Shown here piece after piece: positions 48,922 through 57,799 of a DNA stretch of 64,000 nt (position 1 is its first letter; each line of letters opens with the position of its first letter). This stretch comes from Deltaproteobacteria bacterium (GTDB lineage Bacteria > Desulfobacterota_D > UBA1144 > Nemesobacterales > UBA2774). The position numbers and the translations under genes are program-made. The stretch covers positions 124,001 through 188,000 of the forward strand of contig JAVKFU010000009.1 of the NCBI GenBank assembly GCA_040223695.1, written 5' to 3'. Under the pieces are notes generated by a model that did not search any database, was not told the origin of the DNA, and saw nothing but the letters and a program-made list of their open reading frames with translations.

Positions 48922-49836
48922 ATGAATACGATTGAACATGTAGACAGAGCGCCGTCCAGGATAGTTGTTTCAACGATCCTCCTTTCGAAACCGGGCATTA
49001 TTCTGAGCGTCGCGTTTACGGGATTTGCCGGAATGGTTCTGGCGGCGGGGACGGTACCGGCTTTAGGCCTGACTCTCCTGGCGGTGGTATCTCTTCTTCT
49101 GAGCGCTGCCGGCTCCGCCATTCTGAATAATGTGCTCGACAAACAGATCGACGTCCTTATGAGCAGGCTCAGCAAACGCGTGGACGCCCTCGAAGTGGTA
49201 GGAGAAAGGACAGCTGTAATAATATCCCTAATTTTCATAGCTATATCCCTTTTTATCTCTTTTTATTATCTGAATGTGGTGAATGCCGCCTTTATAATAG
49301 CGGCGATACTGAGTTATACCCTTCTCTATACGCTTTACCTGAAAAGAAGCTCTCCCTACGGGACTATACTCGGCGGTCTTCCGGGCGCGCTACCCGTCCT
49401 CATAGGGTACTCGGCTGTAAGACCTTCTATCGGCATTGATGGAATAATCCTGTTCGTCTTCATGATGCTCTGGCAGCCCCCTCATTTCTGGGCGCTTGCC
49501 CAGAAGTACAAGCTGGATTATAAAAAGGCCGGTGTGCCCGTGATGCCGGTCGCGATGGGAGCAAAATATACGAATATAATGATACTCCTGTATTCGGTAT
49601 CCCTCTTTCCCCTCTCCCTTTCGCTCTGGTTCCTGGGCTATGTCTCGGCGTATTACGCGATCTTTGCGGTTATTTCCGGCCTGTATTTCGAGTATATCAT
49701 TATCCGGAGCGCCGTCACGAATTCGGGTTACGGTAAGGCGTTTGGCGCCTCTATACTGTATATGCTTGTCATAATGGCGTCTTTGATACTGGATTTATCC
49801 TTCAATCCGGTTCATGCTTCCATTGCCGGTATGTAA
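48922..49836 (+). CDS. ctaB: Protoheme IX farnesyltransferase (heme O synthase)
   Basis: This COX10/CtaB prenyltransferase attaches a farnesyl group to protoheme, giving heme O for CtaA. The start is taken as the ATG at 48922; an in-frame TTG at 48895 would overlap the ctaA stop and neither has a good ribosome site. The protein (304 residues) has about nine helices and the conserved NNVLDKQIDVLMSR (a DxxxD-type prenyl-diphosphate motif) and FMMLWQPPHFWALAQKYKLDYKKAGVPVMP (split by helices). It ends the sco-cta operon and converges on pepF. Confidence 0.93.
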   Translation: MNTIEHVDRAPSRIVVSTILLSKPGIILSVAFTGFAGMVLAAGTVPALGLTLLAVVSLLLSAAGSAILNNVLDKQIDVLMSRLSKRVDALEVVGERTAVIISLIFIAISLFISFYYLNVVNAAFIIAAILSYTLLYTLYLKRSSPYGTILGGLPGALPVLIGYSAVRPSIGIDGIILFVFMMLWQPPHFWALAQKYKLDYKKAGVPVMPVAMGAKYTNIMILLYSVSLFPLSLSLWFLGYVSAYYAIFAVISGLYFEYIIIRSAVTNSGYGKAFGASILYMLVIMASLILDLSFNPVHASIAGM

Positions 49837-49909
49837 TTCTGCGGTAATTTTTTCAAGGTCTGAGCGTCACATTTTCCGTCAAACGTTTTTTACCCCGGCG
49901 TCCCGCCCG

Positions 49910-51715
49910 TCAAATCAATGCTTTTAGTCTCTCCAGGGGTTCTTTGAGCGTGTGGATCGACTCGGCCCAGAACTCGGGCGATTCAAGATCGCGGCCTATG
50001 CTCCTTTTTGCTACATTCTCCGCCGTATCGGAGCCTGTAAGGCGTAGAAACTCCTCGTACTTCGGTAAAAATTCCTTCCCTTCTCTTTTAAACATGGAGA
50101 ATAACCCACGGCTCAGCAGGTAGCCGAAGGTGTACGGGAAATTATAAAACGTAATCCCGGTAATGTAGAAATGAAGCTTGGACGCCCAGAAGTAGGGGTC
50201 TTCACCCCCTTCCTCGAGCACATCGCCGAATATTCGTCTCTGGGTTTCCGTCATCAGCCCCTTTAGTCTGCTTACGCTCACCTCTCCCTTCTGTCTCTCC
50301 TCGTAAAACGCTTTCTCGAACTCGAACCGTACCGGTATGTCCATCAAATATATAGCCCCGTGATTGATTTCCATATCCAGCATGAGGGCTTTCTCGGCGT
50401 CCGTTACCGATTGGTCCTCCATGATTCCTTCGGCGAGTATCATTTCTCCGAAAGTGGAGGCCGATTCGGCCAGTGTCATAGGATAGAAATGAGCGTAAGG
50501 GCGGATGTCTCTCATTACGTAGCTGTGAAATGCGTGGCCCGCCTCGTGGGCGAGGGTCAGAACGTCCCCGATTGTCTCATTAAAGGTCATGAAAATTCTT
50601 GACTCCTTTGTCAGAAGCGAGCCCGTACAGAAGCCCCCCGGACGCTTGCCCTCACGCGGCTCCCAGTCTATCCAGTTTTTTGAATATGCCTTCTCTATAA
50701 AGTTTCCGAGTTCAGGGTATGAGGCGGAGAATGAATTCCCGACAAGGTTCTTCGCTTCATCCCATGATAGTGTCTTTTCAGCGGGCAGTTCGAGCGGGGC
50801 GCCAAGATCGAACCAGGCGATGTTATCACGTTTCATTGTCTTTGCCTTGAGCCTGAGTATGCTGCGCGGCACTTCCAGCTCCGAGTATATTGCTTCGAAC
50901 ATAGCGTCCAGCGTCTTCTTGCTCACGGAGGACTGGAACAGGGCTACTTCGAGAAAGTGGTCGATGCCCCTGTATCTGTTCAGAGTAAGCCTCGTGCCTG
51001 ATATGGCGTTTAACGCAGCCGCGGCAGTGTCCTCAATGCCTCTCCAGGCCCTGTTGCCCCCCTCGAAAGCTGCTTTTCTCACTCGCCTGTCCGGTTTTTC
51101 CATCAGCGACCGCCTCTGAGAAATGGGCAGGGTCCGGGTCGTCCCGTCCGGGTATTCCATCTCGAACCTGAGCTTGCTGGAAACCGTATCGTAGAGTCTC
51201 CCCCATGCGTTTATACCGTCAACACCGAGGTCAGCCGCCAGAATTTCGTTCTCGGAGTCCATTCTTTTTTGCGATTCCTCGCGCAGCCTCCTCAGGTAAT
51301 AACCGCCGCTTGCCAGGCTCTCTCTTCCGGCGAACGAGTTAAACGCGGTCTCCGAAGCGTCTTTCACCGATCTCTGGAGTTCCACTTTGAGCTTCGATAA
51401 CTCCGCCCCGAGCATGGACATTTCGGCCTCTTCCCTCAAATAATCCTCGTTGTTGCCGTCAGCCGCGGAAAGGCAACCTATGTAGGAGCTGAGGTGGGAG
51501 TAGCGCGTAACTATATCCTCGTTTTTCAGGAAAACCTCTTCCCATCCGCTCTCGTTCTCCTCATTTAACGGGGTAAGCGAAGCCGCTCTTTCTCTGATCG
51601 ATTTAATGTCCTGTTTAAGCCGTTCCTTAAACTCTTTCATCCCGGGTCCGTTGAACTCGGGGAAGTAACTCGTCAGGTCCCAGTTCATTTTATCTGTCGA
51701 ATTATTCTCGGTCAT
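49910..51715 (-). CDS. pepF: M3-family oligoendopeptidase F
   Basis: This cytosolic zinc metallopeptidase hydrolyses short peptides. I take the start as the ATG at 51715, 4 bases after a perfect GGAGGA site; the frame is open upstream to 51928 but that extension does not look like family sequence. The 601-residue protein has the M3 HExxH motif in TLAHEAGHAFHSY and the downstream glutamate zone (TLAESASTFGEMI). The closest match in style is PepF/oligoendopeptidase of the F type. It lies between the cta operon and the DUF3179 gene. Confidence 0.93.
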   Translation of the reverse strand: MTENNSTDKMNWDLTSYFPEFNGPGMKEFKERLKQDIKSIRERAASLTPLNEENESGWEEVFLKNEDIVTRYSHLSSYIGCLSAADGNNEDYLREEAEMSMLGAELSKLKVELQRSVKDASETAFNSFAGRESLASGGYYLRRLREESQKRMDSENEILAADLGVDGINAWGRLYDTVSSKLRFEMEYPDGTTRTLPISQRRSLMEKPDRRVRKAAFEGGNRAWRGIEDTAAAALNAISGTRLTLNRYRGIDHFLEVALFQSSVSKKTLDAMFEAIYSELEVPRSILRLKAKTMKRDNIAWFDLGAPLELPAEKTLSWDEAKNLVGNSFSASYPELGNFIEKAYSKNWIDWEPREGKRPGGFCTGSLLTKESRIFMTFNETIGDVLTLAHEAGHAFHSYVMRDIRPYAHFYPMTLAESASTFGEMILAEGIMEDQSVTDAEKALMLDMEINHGAIYLMDIPVRFEFEKAFYEERQKGEVSVSRLKGLMTETQRRIFGDVLEEGGEDPYFWASKLHFYITGITFYNFPYTFGYLLSRGLFSMFKREGKEFLPKYEEFLRLTGSDTAENVAKRSIGRDLESPEFWAESIHTLKEPLERLKALI

Positions 51716-51881
51716 TTTTCCTCCGGTTAATTTAATAGATTCGTGCCGGCCTTGAAATTTTTCTATGAAATATATCATAACACTCCGGCATATGTCTGAG
51801 CCCGGCAATATCAGGATGTCGAGATGTTGATATTCGTTATCAGGGAGAAACTTTTTATTCGTTTTATCATCATAATATTTT

Positions 51882-52835
51882 ATGAGAACACTACTTGCGA
51901 CACTTATAATTTTCTTGACGGCAATCACTTTACTGGCCGAGGGCGGGCTCGCCGCGAATCAGTATAACGGTTTCGACGTATCGAACAGCTTGATACCGAA
52001 GGATGAGATATTTTCGGGCGGGCCTCCGAGGGACGGAATTCCCGCGATTCTCAATCCGAAGTTCGAGTCCGCCGAAAAGGCTTCCGGGTGGCTCAATGAC
52101 TCCGACCTTGTCGCGGGAATTGATGACGGCAGTGTTCAAAAGACTTATCCTCTCAGGATACTGGTATGGCACGAGGCCGTAAACGACACTGTGGGCGGTA
52201 GGCCCGTTTTAGTATCCTACTGTCCTCTATGCGGATCAACCCTCATTTTCAGCAGGGAGATAGACGGAAGAACGCTTTCTTTCGGCATTTCCGGCCTTCT
52301 TTATCAGTCGGACGTTCTGTTCTACGATCATCAGACCGAAAGCCTCTGGTCGCAGCTCGAGATGAAGGCTGTCAGCGGCAAAATGGCCGGCACGGAATTT
52401 GACATTTTACCCTCGACCCTGGCGACCTGGGGGGAATGGAAAGAGAAGCATCCCGGAACCCTGGTTCTTTCGAGGGATACCGGTTTCTCAAGAGACTACG
52501 GTAATCAGCCGTATTCGGGGTATGAAAGATCGGCGTCCGTTATGTTCCCCATCAAACACAAGAGCGACAGGTTTCATCCCAAGGAGAAGGTCCTCGTCGT
52601 TTTATCGGGCGGCGACGTGAAGGCATATCCCTTCTCCGAGCTTGAAAAAACGGCTACGCCCCTTAAAGACGAGCTCGGCGGGCGGAATATAGTAATAAAG
52701 TATGAAGACGGAAAGTACGTAGGGGCGTACGATGAAGCTGACAGGCCCGTTAAGTCCTTCGTTACTTACTGGTTCGCCTGGTACACCTTCAGGCCCGACA
52801 CGCCTGTTTTCTCTTCGGCTGAGGACGCCGGCTGA
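51882..52835 (+). CDS. DUF3179 domain-containing secreted protein
   Basis: This 317-residue protein of the DUF3179 family has a signal peptide (about residues 1-24, ending GLAA). Family features are the HEAVNDTVGGRPVLVSYCPLC stretch (ending at a CxxC pair), a region with LYQSDVLFYDHQT ESLWSQ, and a TWGEWKEKHPGTLVLS element. The Cys pair and the exported location suggest a redox- or metal-binding periplasmic protein, but the biochemical role is unknown. It is divergent from pepF. Confidence 0.85.
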   Translation: MRTLLATLIIFLTAITLLAEGGLAANQYNGFDVSNSLIPKDEIFSGGPPRDGIPAILNPKFESAEKASGWLNDSDLVAGIDDGSVQKTYPLRILVWHEAVNDTVGGRPVLVSYCPLCGSTLIFSREIDGRTLSFGISGLLYQSDVLFYDHQTESLWSQLEMKAVSGKMAGTEFDILPSTLATWGEWKEKHPGTLVLSRDTGFSRDYGNQPYSGYERSASVMFPIKHKSDRFHPKEKVLVVLSGGDVKAYPFSELEKTATPLKDELGGRNIVIKYEDGKYVGAYDEADRPVKSFVTYWFAWYTFRPDTPVFSSAEDAG

Positions 52836-52935
52836 GTCTATTTTCCGGTACGAACCCGCCTGCATAAATAGTAATTCTGAATTAAATTGACGATAATAAA
52901 CAGTGATTTATCAGACTGGCATGCAAGGGAATGAT

Positions 52936-53172
52936 ATGAACAGAGACCTCGGAATCTTTATGGAAAATTTTTTCAGAAGGGAGACGGTGCTAAGGGCGAT
53001 AAGAGTGGCTCTGGTAGTCGCCCCGGTTTTGATATTAATAAACCATTACGACGAAATTATGGTGTTCAGTTTTACGCCCAGATTTTATTTTCAGTGCTTT
53101 ATGACTTTTTTTGTCCCTTATATGGTATCGGCGTACTCGTCGGCAAAAACCCTGTCTTCTCACGAAGTATAG
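52936..53172 (+). CDS. NrtS-like small membrane protein
   Basis: This 78-residue protein has two hydrophobic segments (about 17-38 and 45-67). The AIRVALVVAPVLILINHYDEI stretch and the closing VPYMVSAYSSAKTL match the family named nitrate/nitrite transporter NrtS, small two-helix proteins found near diverse genes. The start is the ATG at 52936, 7 bases after AAGGGA. I cannot confirm transport activity. Confidence 0.65.
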   Translation: MNRDLGIFMENFFRRETVLRAIRVALVVAPVLILINHYDEIMVFSFTPRFYFQCFMTFFVPYMVSAYSSAKTLSSHEV

Positions 53173-53231
53173 TTTTAAGGCCGGATATACTACTATTTTT
53201 AATTCCTGTGGTGCTTCTTCCGGAATAGCCG

Positions 53232-54134
53232 TTACTTGTCATCTGTCTCTTGTTCATTCAGATGCCAGTCGTAATCGAGATGTCCGATCTTAAATTTATT
53301 TTTCCTGACGTACTCTTTGGAATCTTCGGACTGTAGATAAACGAGCGCGAAATTCAGTACTGCGTTCTCCTCTTCATCCCTTCCCTCGAATTCGTAACCG
53401 TCGCCGTAGTTTTGAATAAAATCCTCTCCGAACCAGTGAAATATTTTGGAGTATTTCACTTTTCTCTTTTTCGGGTCTATATAAAAACCCTTCTCAGGGT
53501 TATTTACAAAATTTATAGACGCGTCGGTCAGCTGCTCGTCAAGCCTGTCGGCTGTGTATGCCTCGCTCCTCAAGTCGGGACATCCTATCGAAGCGCAGTT
53601 GATCGCGGTGTGAATTCTGGGCTCGTTAAATTCCTTCCTCAGTATCTCATGCTCGATATCTCCAAGGGTCAGCTCCCGCCCGACCGCCCTGAACTCAAGC
53701 TTGTCCCATACCCCCTTTATTTGCAGTATGCTGTTTGAGGGAACGAAGAGTCCTATGAAGCTGAAGCTTCTCGTTATGGGATAGTGATCGATAATGGCCT
53801 TGATGGTGAACGCGTTGTAGGCGTTTATCCAGTACGCGAGCTTTTCCTTGTGGCTCCACTCCTCGTATTCGCTTTGCTTTACATCCCCAAGCGATTGTAA
53901 AAATAATTCGAACTCGTTCCTGGAAGCCAGAAAACCGCCGTAATCGACCTTCGCGTCTTTCACGTATTTATTCAAGAGGGCGTTGTAGGACGAATACGAG
54001 TGGTCGAATGCGCCCTGAGCGCGGTTTTCAGATGCCTGTGAGCTGTGTGAATAATCAATCGGGGTCGTCAGGAGCGATATCAACACCAGTATCGGAACCA
54101 TTAGCTTTTCCGCTCTTAAAGTAGCGATTCTCAT
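53232..54134 (-). CDS. DUF547 domain-containing secreted protein
   Basis: This 300-residue exported protein has a hydrophobic signal segment (about 11-28) and a DUF547 domain. The domain has the characteristic LAYWINAYNAFTIKAI and RIHTAINCASIGCPDLR segments, the latter holding the Cys-His-type conserved positions. DUF547 members are secreted or lipid-anchored proteins of unknown function, perhaps hydrolases or cofactor binding. A GGTGAG site precedes the ATG. Confidence 0.85.
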   Translation of the reverse strand: MRIATLRAEKLMVPILVLISLLTTPIDYSHSSQASENRAQGAFDHSYSSYNALLNKYVKDAKVDYGGFLASRNEFELFLQSLGDVKQSEYEEWSHKEKLAYWINAYNAFTIKAIIDHYPITRSFSFIGLFVPSNSILQIKGVWDKLEFRAVGRELTLGDIEHEILRKEFNEPRIHTAINCASIGCPDLRSEAYTADRLDEQLTDASINFVNNPEKGFYIDPKKRKVKYSKIFHWFGEDFIQNYGDGYEFEGRDEEENAVLNFALVYLQSEDSKEYVRKNKFKIGHLDYDWHLNEQETDDK

Positions 54135-54263
54135 TGCTCACCGGGGCCGGCTGTGCCTGACATAACCAACCGCCTTAGTGTTTATATTATAAATTATGCA
54201 ATTTTTGATGAAGATTATATATAAAAGATTCATGGCTTTATAGTTATGTGTGGAGCTTAAGGA

Positions 54264-55067
54264 TTATGAAAATGCCTTATCCAGGCGGAGAATCTGCTCC
54301 TCCGACAAACGCCAGCCCGAGGCTCCGCAGTTCTCTTCGGTTCTATGAACGCTGTCCGACTTGGGAATAGCCGCCACGCTCTCCCGGGACGTGCACCAGT
54401 TAAGGGCGACTTGAGCGGCTGTCCTGCCCGTTTCTTCCGATATCTCCTCCAGGACTTTCATCCTGTTTGAATTTAAGAAGCGGGGTTTTCCGGCCAGGCT
54501 CCCGTCGTCGAGCGGCGTGTAGGCCAGAATCGTTATCCCGTTCCTTTCGCAATAGGGCAGGAGGTCTTTCTCTATCCCCCTGCTGTTTAGATTGTACAGG
54601 ACCTGATTCGAGACTATAGGGTGATTATTCAGATAGGACTGGGCCTCTTCCATCTCGTCTACATCGAAGTTGCTTACGCCTATAAATCTGATAAGCCCCC
54701 TGTCCGCAAGCTTTCCCATCGCCTCCATAGTTCCGCCTATGGGAAAGGACGAGTTCGGCCAGTGCACCTGATAGAGGTCTATATAGTCGGTGCCCAGTTT
54801 GTAGAGGCTTTCCTCGCACGAGCGGAGCACGTCGTCATATCCTAGGTGCCTGCCCGAGACCTTCGTTGCGATGAAGACCTCGTCCCTGATTCCCCTTACC
54901 GCTTCGCCTACCGTATCCTCCGTGTAGTAACCCTCCGCCGTGTCGATCAAGAAAGCCCCGAGCTCGATGCCTTTTTTAAGAGGCTCGACCCCGCCCCTGT
55001 ATCTCCAGGTGCCAAGTCCTATCTCGGGGATCATCACCCCTGTCCTCCCGAGCTCCTTTAATTCCAT
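54264..55067 (-). CDS. Aldo/keto reductase
   Basis: This NADPH-dependent TIM-barrel reductase of 267 residues has the AKR catalytic tetrad: Asp42, Tyr47 (DTAEGYY), Lys69 (IATKV) and His102 (QVHWPN). The start is the ATG at 55067; the TTG at 55076 overlaps the AGGAG site. Substrate is unknown; related proteins reduce aldehydes or 2,5-diketogluconate. It stands alone. Confidence 0.9.
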   Translation of the reverse strand: MELKELGRTGVMIPEIGLGTWRYRGGVEPLKKGIELGAFLIDTAEGYYTEDTVGEAVRGIRDEVFIATKVSGRHLGYDDVLRSCEESLYKLGTDYIDLYQVHWPNSSFPIGGTMEAMGKLADRGLIRFIGVSNFDVDEMEEAQSYLNNHPIVSNQVLYNLNSRGIEKDLLPYCERNGITILAYTPLDDGSLAGKPRFLNSNRMKVLEEISEETGRTAAQVALNWCTSRESVAAIPKSDSVHRTEENCGASGWRLSEEQILRLDKAFS

Positions 55068-55267
55068 AAATCTCAACTCCTGTTTCTCTTGTCTTTAAAA
55101 TTAAGATACCTAATTTCCCCTTCGAAAATAATCAGCGCATTTCTGCCCGGTGTCTCGGCAGAACGTTCCGGGAGGAAAGAATTCGGCCTATCGGTGTTAA
55201 AATCCCCTTCGTATTTCTTATATTAGGGGTTATTATAGAAATCAATGATATTTATCCGGAGGATGAA

Positions 55268-56248
55268 ATGAACAAGATATTCCATCCAGTATTTGCTCAA
55301 ATTTTTATATGCTTTCTCCTTATTCCATTTGCGGGCGCATCGGCGGGGGACGTGGAAGGAAGTAAAGACCATCCTGTTGTGTCTAGATATCAGGGCTCGG
55401 AAATCAAGGATTACGATTTCCGCGAATTCGATGAATACACGCTTCTCCTGGGCAAGGTTGTCCGCGCTCCGGGCGAACCCGATAACCGCAAGGCAGAAGG
55501 GAGTGAAAAGCTGGAGGGAAAAGTAACTAAAATATCCTATTATCTCCCGGAGGACAGGTCCACCCTGGAGGTCTTCAAAAACTATGAGGACGCGCTCGGA
55601 GAGGCCGGGTTTGAAATCCTCTATACTTGCGGCAATAAAGAATGCGGCGGGAGGGATTTCAATCACGAAGTGGTCGAGTACAACTCGATGTTCGGGGACA
55701 ACTATTACGATCAGAGGTACCTCGCGGCAAGGCTCGCCCGCCCGGAAGGGGACGTGTATGTTTCGCTCTATACGGTGAAAAATACCACAGGGGGCGGAAA
55801 GGACAGGAACCATATCTATACACAGGTGGACGTTATAGAGGTCGCCCCGATGCAGGAAGACATGGTCACGGTTGACGCGGGCGCTATGGCGGAGGAAATT
55901 TTCAAGACCGGCAGCGTATCCATATACGGAATCTATTTTGATTTCGACAAGGCCGACATAAAGCCCGAGTCAGAAGCCACGATCGCTGAAATAGCCACGC
56001 TTCTCAAAAACAATCCCGGCCTCAATATTTTCATAGTGGGGCATACGGATAATAAGGGAAGCCTCGACTATAACACCGACCTCTCTCAGCGCAGGGCGGA
56101 TGCGGTGGCCGCTGTCCTCGCCCTGGAGCACGGGATCGAGGCCTCAAGGGTCACGCCAAAAGGTCTCGGATTTCTGGCCCCTGTCGCTTCCAACAAAACC
56201 GAAGAGGGTCGGGCGAAAAACCGAAGAGTAGAGCTTGTGGAGAGGTAA
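55268..56248 (+). CDS. DUF4892/OmpA-family outer-membrane-associated protein
   Basis: This 326-residue exported protein has a signal peptide (cleavage near ASAG, residue 26), a DUF4892-type N-terminal domain (about 30-200) and a C-terminal OmpA peptidoglycan-binding domain (about 212-326, with FIVGHTDNKGS and NTDLSQRRADAV). Such proteins link the outer membrane to the wall and are often found in stress-regulated clusters. The CGNKEC pair at about 117-122 could form a disulfide. A GGAGGA site precedes the ATG. No partner gene is apparent nearby. Confidence 0.88.
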   Translation: MNKIFHPVFAQIFICFLLIPFAGASAGDVEGSKDHPVVSRYQGSEIKDYDFREFDEYTLLLGKVVRAPGEPDNRKAEGSEKLEGKVTKISYYLPEDRSTLEVFKNYEDALGEAGFEILYTCGNKECGGRDFNHEVVEYNSMFGDNYYDQRYLAARLARPEGDVYVSLYTVKNTTGGGKDRNHIYTQVDVIEVAPMQEDMVTVDAGAMAEEIFKTGSVSIYGIYFDFDKADIKPESEATIAEIATLLKNNPGLNIFIVGHTDNKGSLDYNTDLSQRRADAVAAVLALEHGIEASRVTPKGLGFLAPVASNKTEEGRAKNRRVELVER

Positions 56249-56544
56249 GTTCTTCGAATTACTGCATTGCTACATTGGTTAAATCATTTTCATGAGGGGG
56301 GATCAATATAAGAGTAGAATCTATCCTGCGACCAATTGACCTTCTCCCGGAGAACTTAACTGGCTTCCGGGAACCTGATTTGAATTCACTCCTTTAATAA
56401 ATCTCCAATTTAAACTCCGATAATGTTCATATATGTGCAGTCCTGGCTGTAGTATATCTTGCGTCTAATAAATATCGTAATTTTAGAAGTACGTCTCGAA
56501 CTGCTAAGTCCCTGTGATGTATGCAAAATTCAAATTCCGGAATA

Positions 56545-56578
56545 TTGGCATATAAGTTGCAAATATTCTAATTAGAAT
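56545..56578 (+). promoter_or_regulatory. Candidate promoter with overlapping 14-base palindrome
   Basis: TTGGCA (56545-56550) and TCTAAT (56567-56572) are 16 bases apart. A perfect 14-base palindrome, ATTCTAATTAGAAT, covers 56565-56578 and so overlaps the -10 box, as a repressor operator would. The small-protein gene at 56601 follows directly. The rest of the gap from 56249 to 56544 shows no coding signal I can support. Confidence 0.45.
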
Positions 56579-56600
56579 TTAAAGAGGAGGAGAGTATCCG

Positions 56601-56714
56601 ATTAATAAGAAAAATGAAATGAATGAAGATGATTGGTCGGTAGTCAAATTTTTTGTCATTCTCCCAATACTGCTTTTGGCCCTCAGTATATTTGCCGCTA
56701 ATATGGATATATAA
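56601..56714 (+). CDS. Small single-helix membrane protein, possible ATT start
   Basis: An AGGAGGAG ribosome site (56586-56593) lies 7 bases upstream of an ATT codon that opens a 37-residue frame; an ATG in the same frame at 56619 would give 31 residues but is 25 bases from that site. The protein has a charged head (NKKNEMNEDDW) and one transmembrane helix (about 14-33). ATT starts are rare but known, for example infC. I recognise no family. The promoter and palindrome upstream support expression. After it, 56715-56846 has a possible weak CGCG hairpin before the hydrolase gene. Confidence 0.5.
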   Translation: MNKKNEMNEDDWSVVKFFVILPILLLALSIFAANMDI

Positions 56715-56846
56715 AAGTGGGACCGGGCTTCAGCGGTTCGGGACAAAATAAATAGTCGGATTTGTGAAGCGCGGGTTAGACGCGAGTATTATTTTTAAAC
56801 GAAGTCTTTGGATTTAAGATGACTTTTCAAAAGGGAGAGAACTCGC

Positions 56847-57671
56847 ATGGATGAACGTCAGCAAAAAACCGTACTTATTGACGATCATAAAATCGCTTAT
56901 CGCGAACAGGGTGAAGGTAATCCGCTTATTTTGATACACGGTATCCCTACCTCAAGTCTCTTGTGGCGCAAGGTCATGCCGGCGTTATCAAACAATTACC
57001 GTGTCATAGCGCCCGATATGCTCAATTACGGGAAATCCGATAAACCGTCCGATGCCAACGTATCCATAGAGGCTCAAAGCCGGTATATTCTGAAATTTAT
57101 GGATCAGCTGAATATTGACAGGGCCGATATAGCGGCGCACGATATCGGCGGAGGGGTCGCTCAGATCATGGCTGTCAATTATCCCCGAAGGGTGAATAAG
57201 CTGGTCCTCATGGATTCCGTATGCTTTGATTCCTGGCCGATACCGGAATTCGAGCCCCTTCAGGAGGAGGGCGCGGAGGATAAGATGAGCCTTGACGAGT
57301 TCCTGAAAATGATGAGAGGCTTCATGCCCCGGGGAGTTTATAACGAAGAGGTGATGACGGAAGATGTAATTAATATGTATCTCGAGCCCTGGTCAACTGA
57401 AGAAGGTAAAAAATCGTTATTCAGGAATTTTCGCCGCCTGAACCCGGAATACACTCAGGCTATCGCGGGAGAGCTGAAGCATTTGCCTCATGAGACGCTT
57501 ATTTTGTGGGCGGAGGAAGACGAGTTTCAAAAACCCGAGTATGCTGAGAAGCTGAAAGATACCATCCCCGATGCCGAGCTGATTTTTATAAAGGAGGCCG
57601 GGCATTGGCTGTTGGAAGAAAAGCCCGAAGAAATCTATAAGCATATAATAGATTTTCTTGGCCGGGCTTAG
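56847..57671 (+). CDS. Alpha/beta hydrolase with Asp nucleophile (haloalkane dehalogenase-like)
   Basis: This 274-residue alpha/beta hydrolase has as its nucleophile elbow HDIGGG (His98, Asp99), in which Asp replaces the usual Ser, as in haloalkane dehalogenases, fluoroacetate dehalogenases and epoxide hydrolases. The oxyanion motif is HGIPTSSLLW near residue 31. The acid is probably in WAEEDEFQKPEYA and the base His in EAGHWLLEEKPEE. A GGGAGAG site precedes the ATG. Activity as a dehalogenase or epoxide hydrolase is an inference from the Asp nucleophile only. Confidence 0.8.
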   Translation: MDERQQKTVLIDDHKIAYREQGEGNPLILIHGIPTSSLLWRKVMPALSNNYRVIAPDMLNYGKSDKPSDANVSIEAQSRYILKFMDQLNIDRADIAAHDIGGGVAQIMAVNYPRRVNKLVLMDSVCFDSWPIPEFEPLQEEGAEDKMSLDEFLKMMRGFMPRGVYNEEVMTEDVINMYLEPWSTEEGKKSLFRNFRRLNPEYTQAIAGELKHLPHETLILWAEEDEFQKPEYAEKLKDTIPDAELIFIKEAGHWLLEEKPEEIYKHIIDFLGRA

Positions 57672-57799
57672 TATTCAATCAAATTTCAGTTTTCGAGCTT
57701 TGTATATGTCCTATTTACTAAGCTTGACTATAGGTGAGAAGCACGCCGGCTAAAGATCCTACCGAAAGCCAACTATTAACCCCATAACCTTATCGTTTA

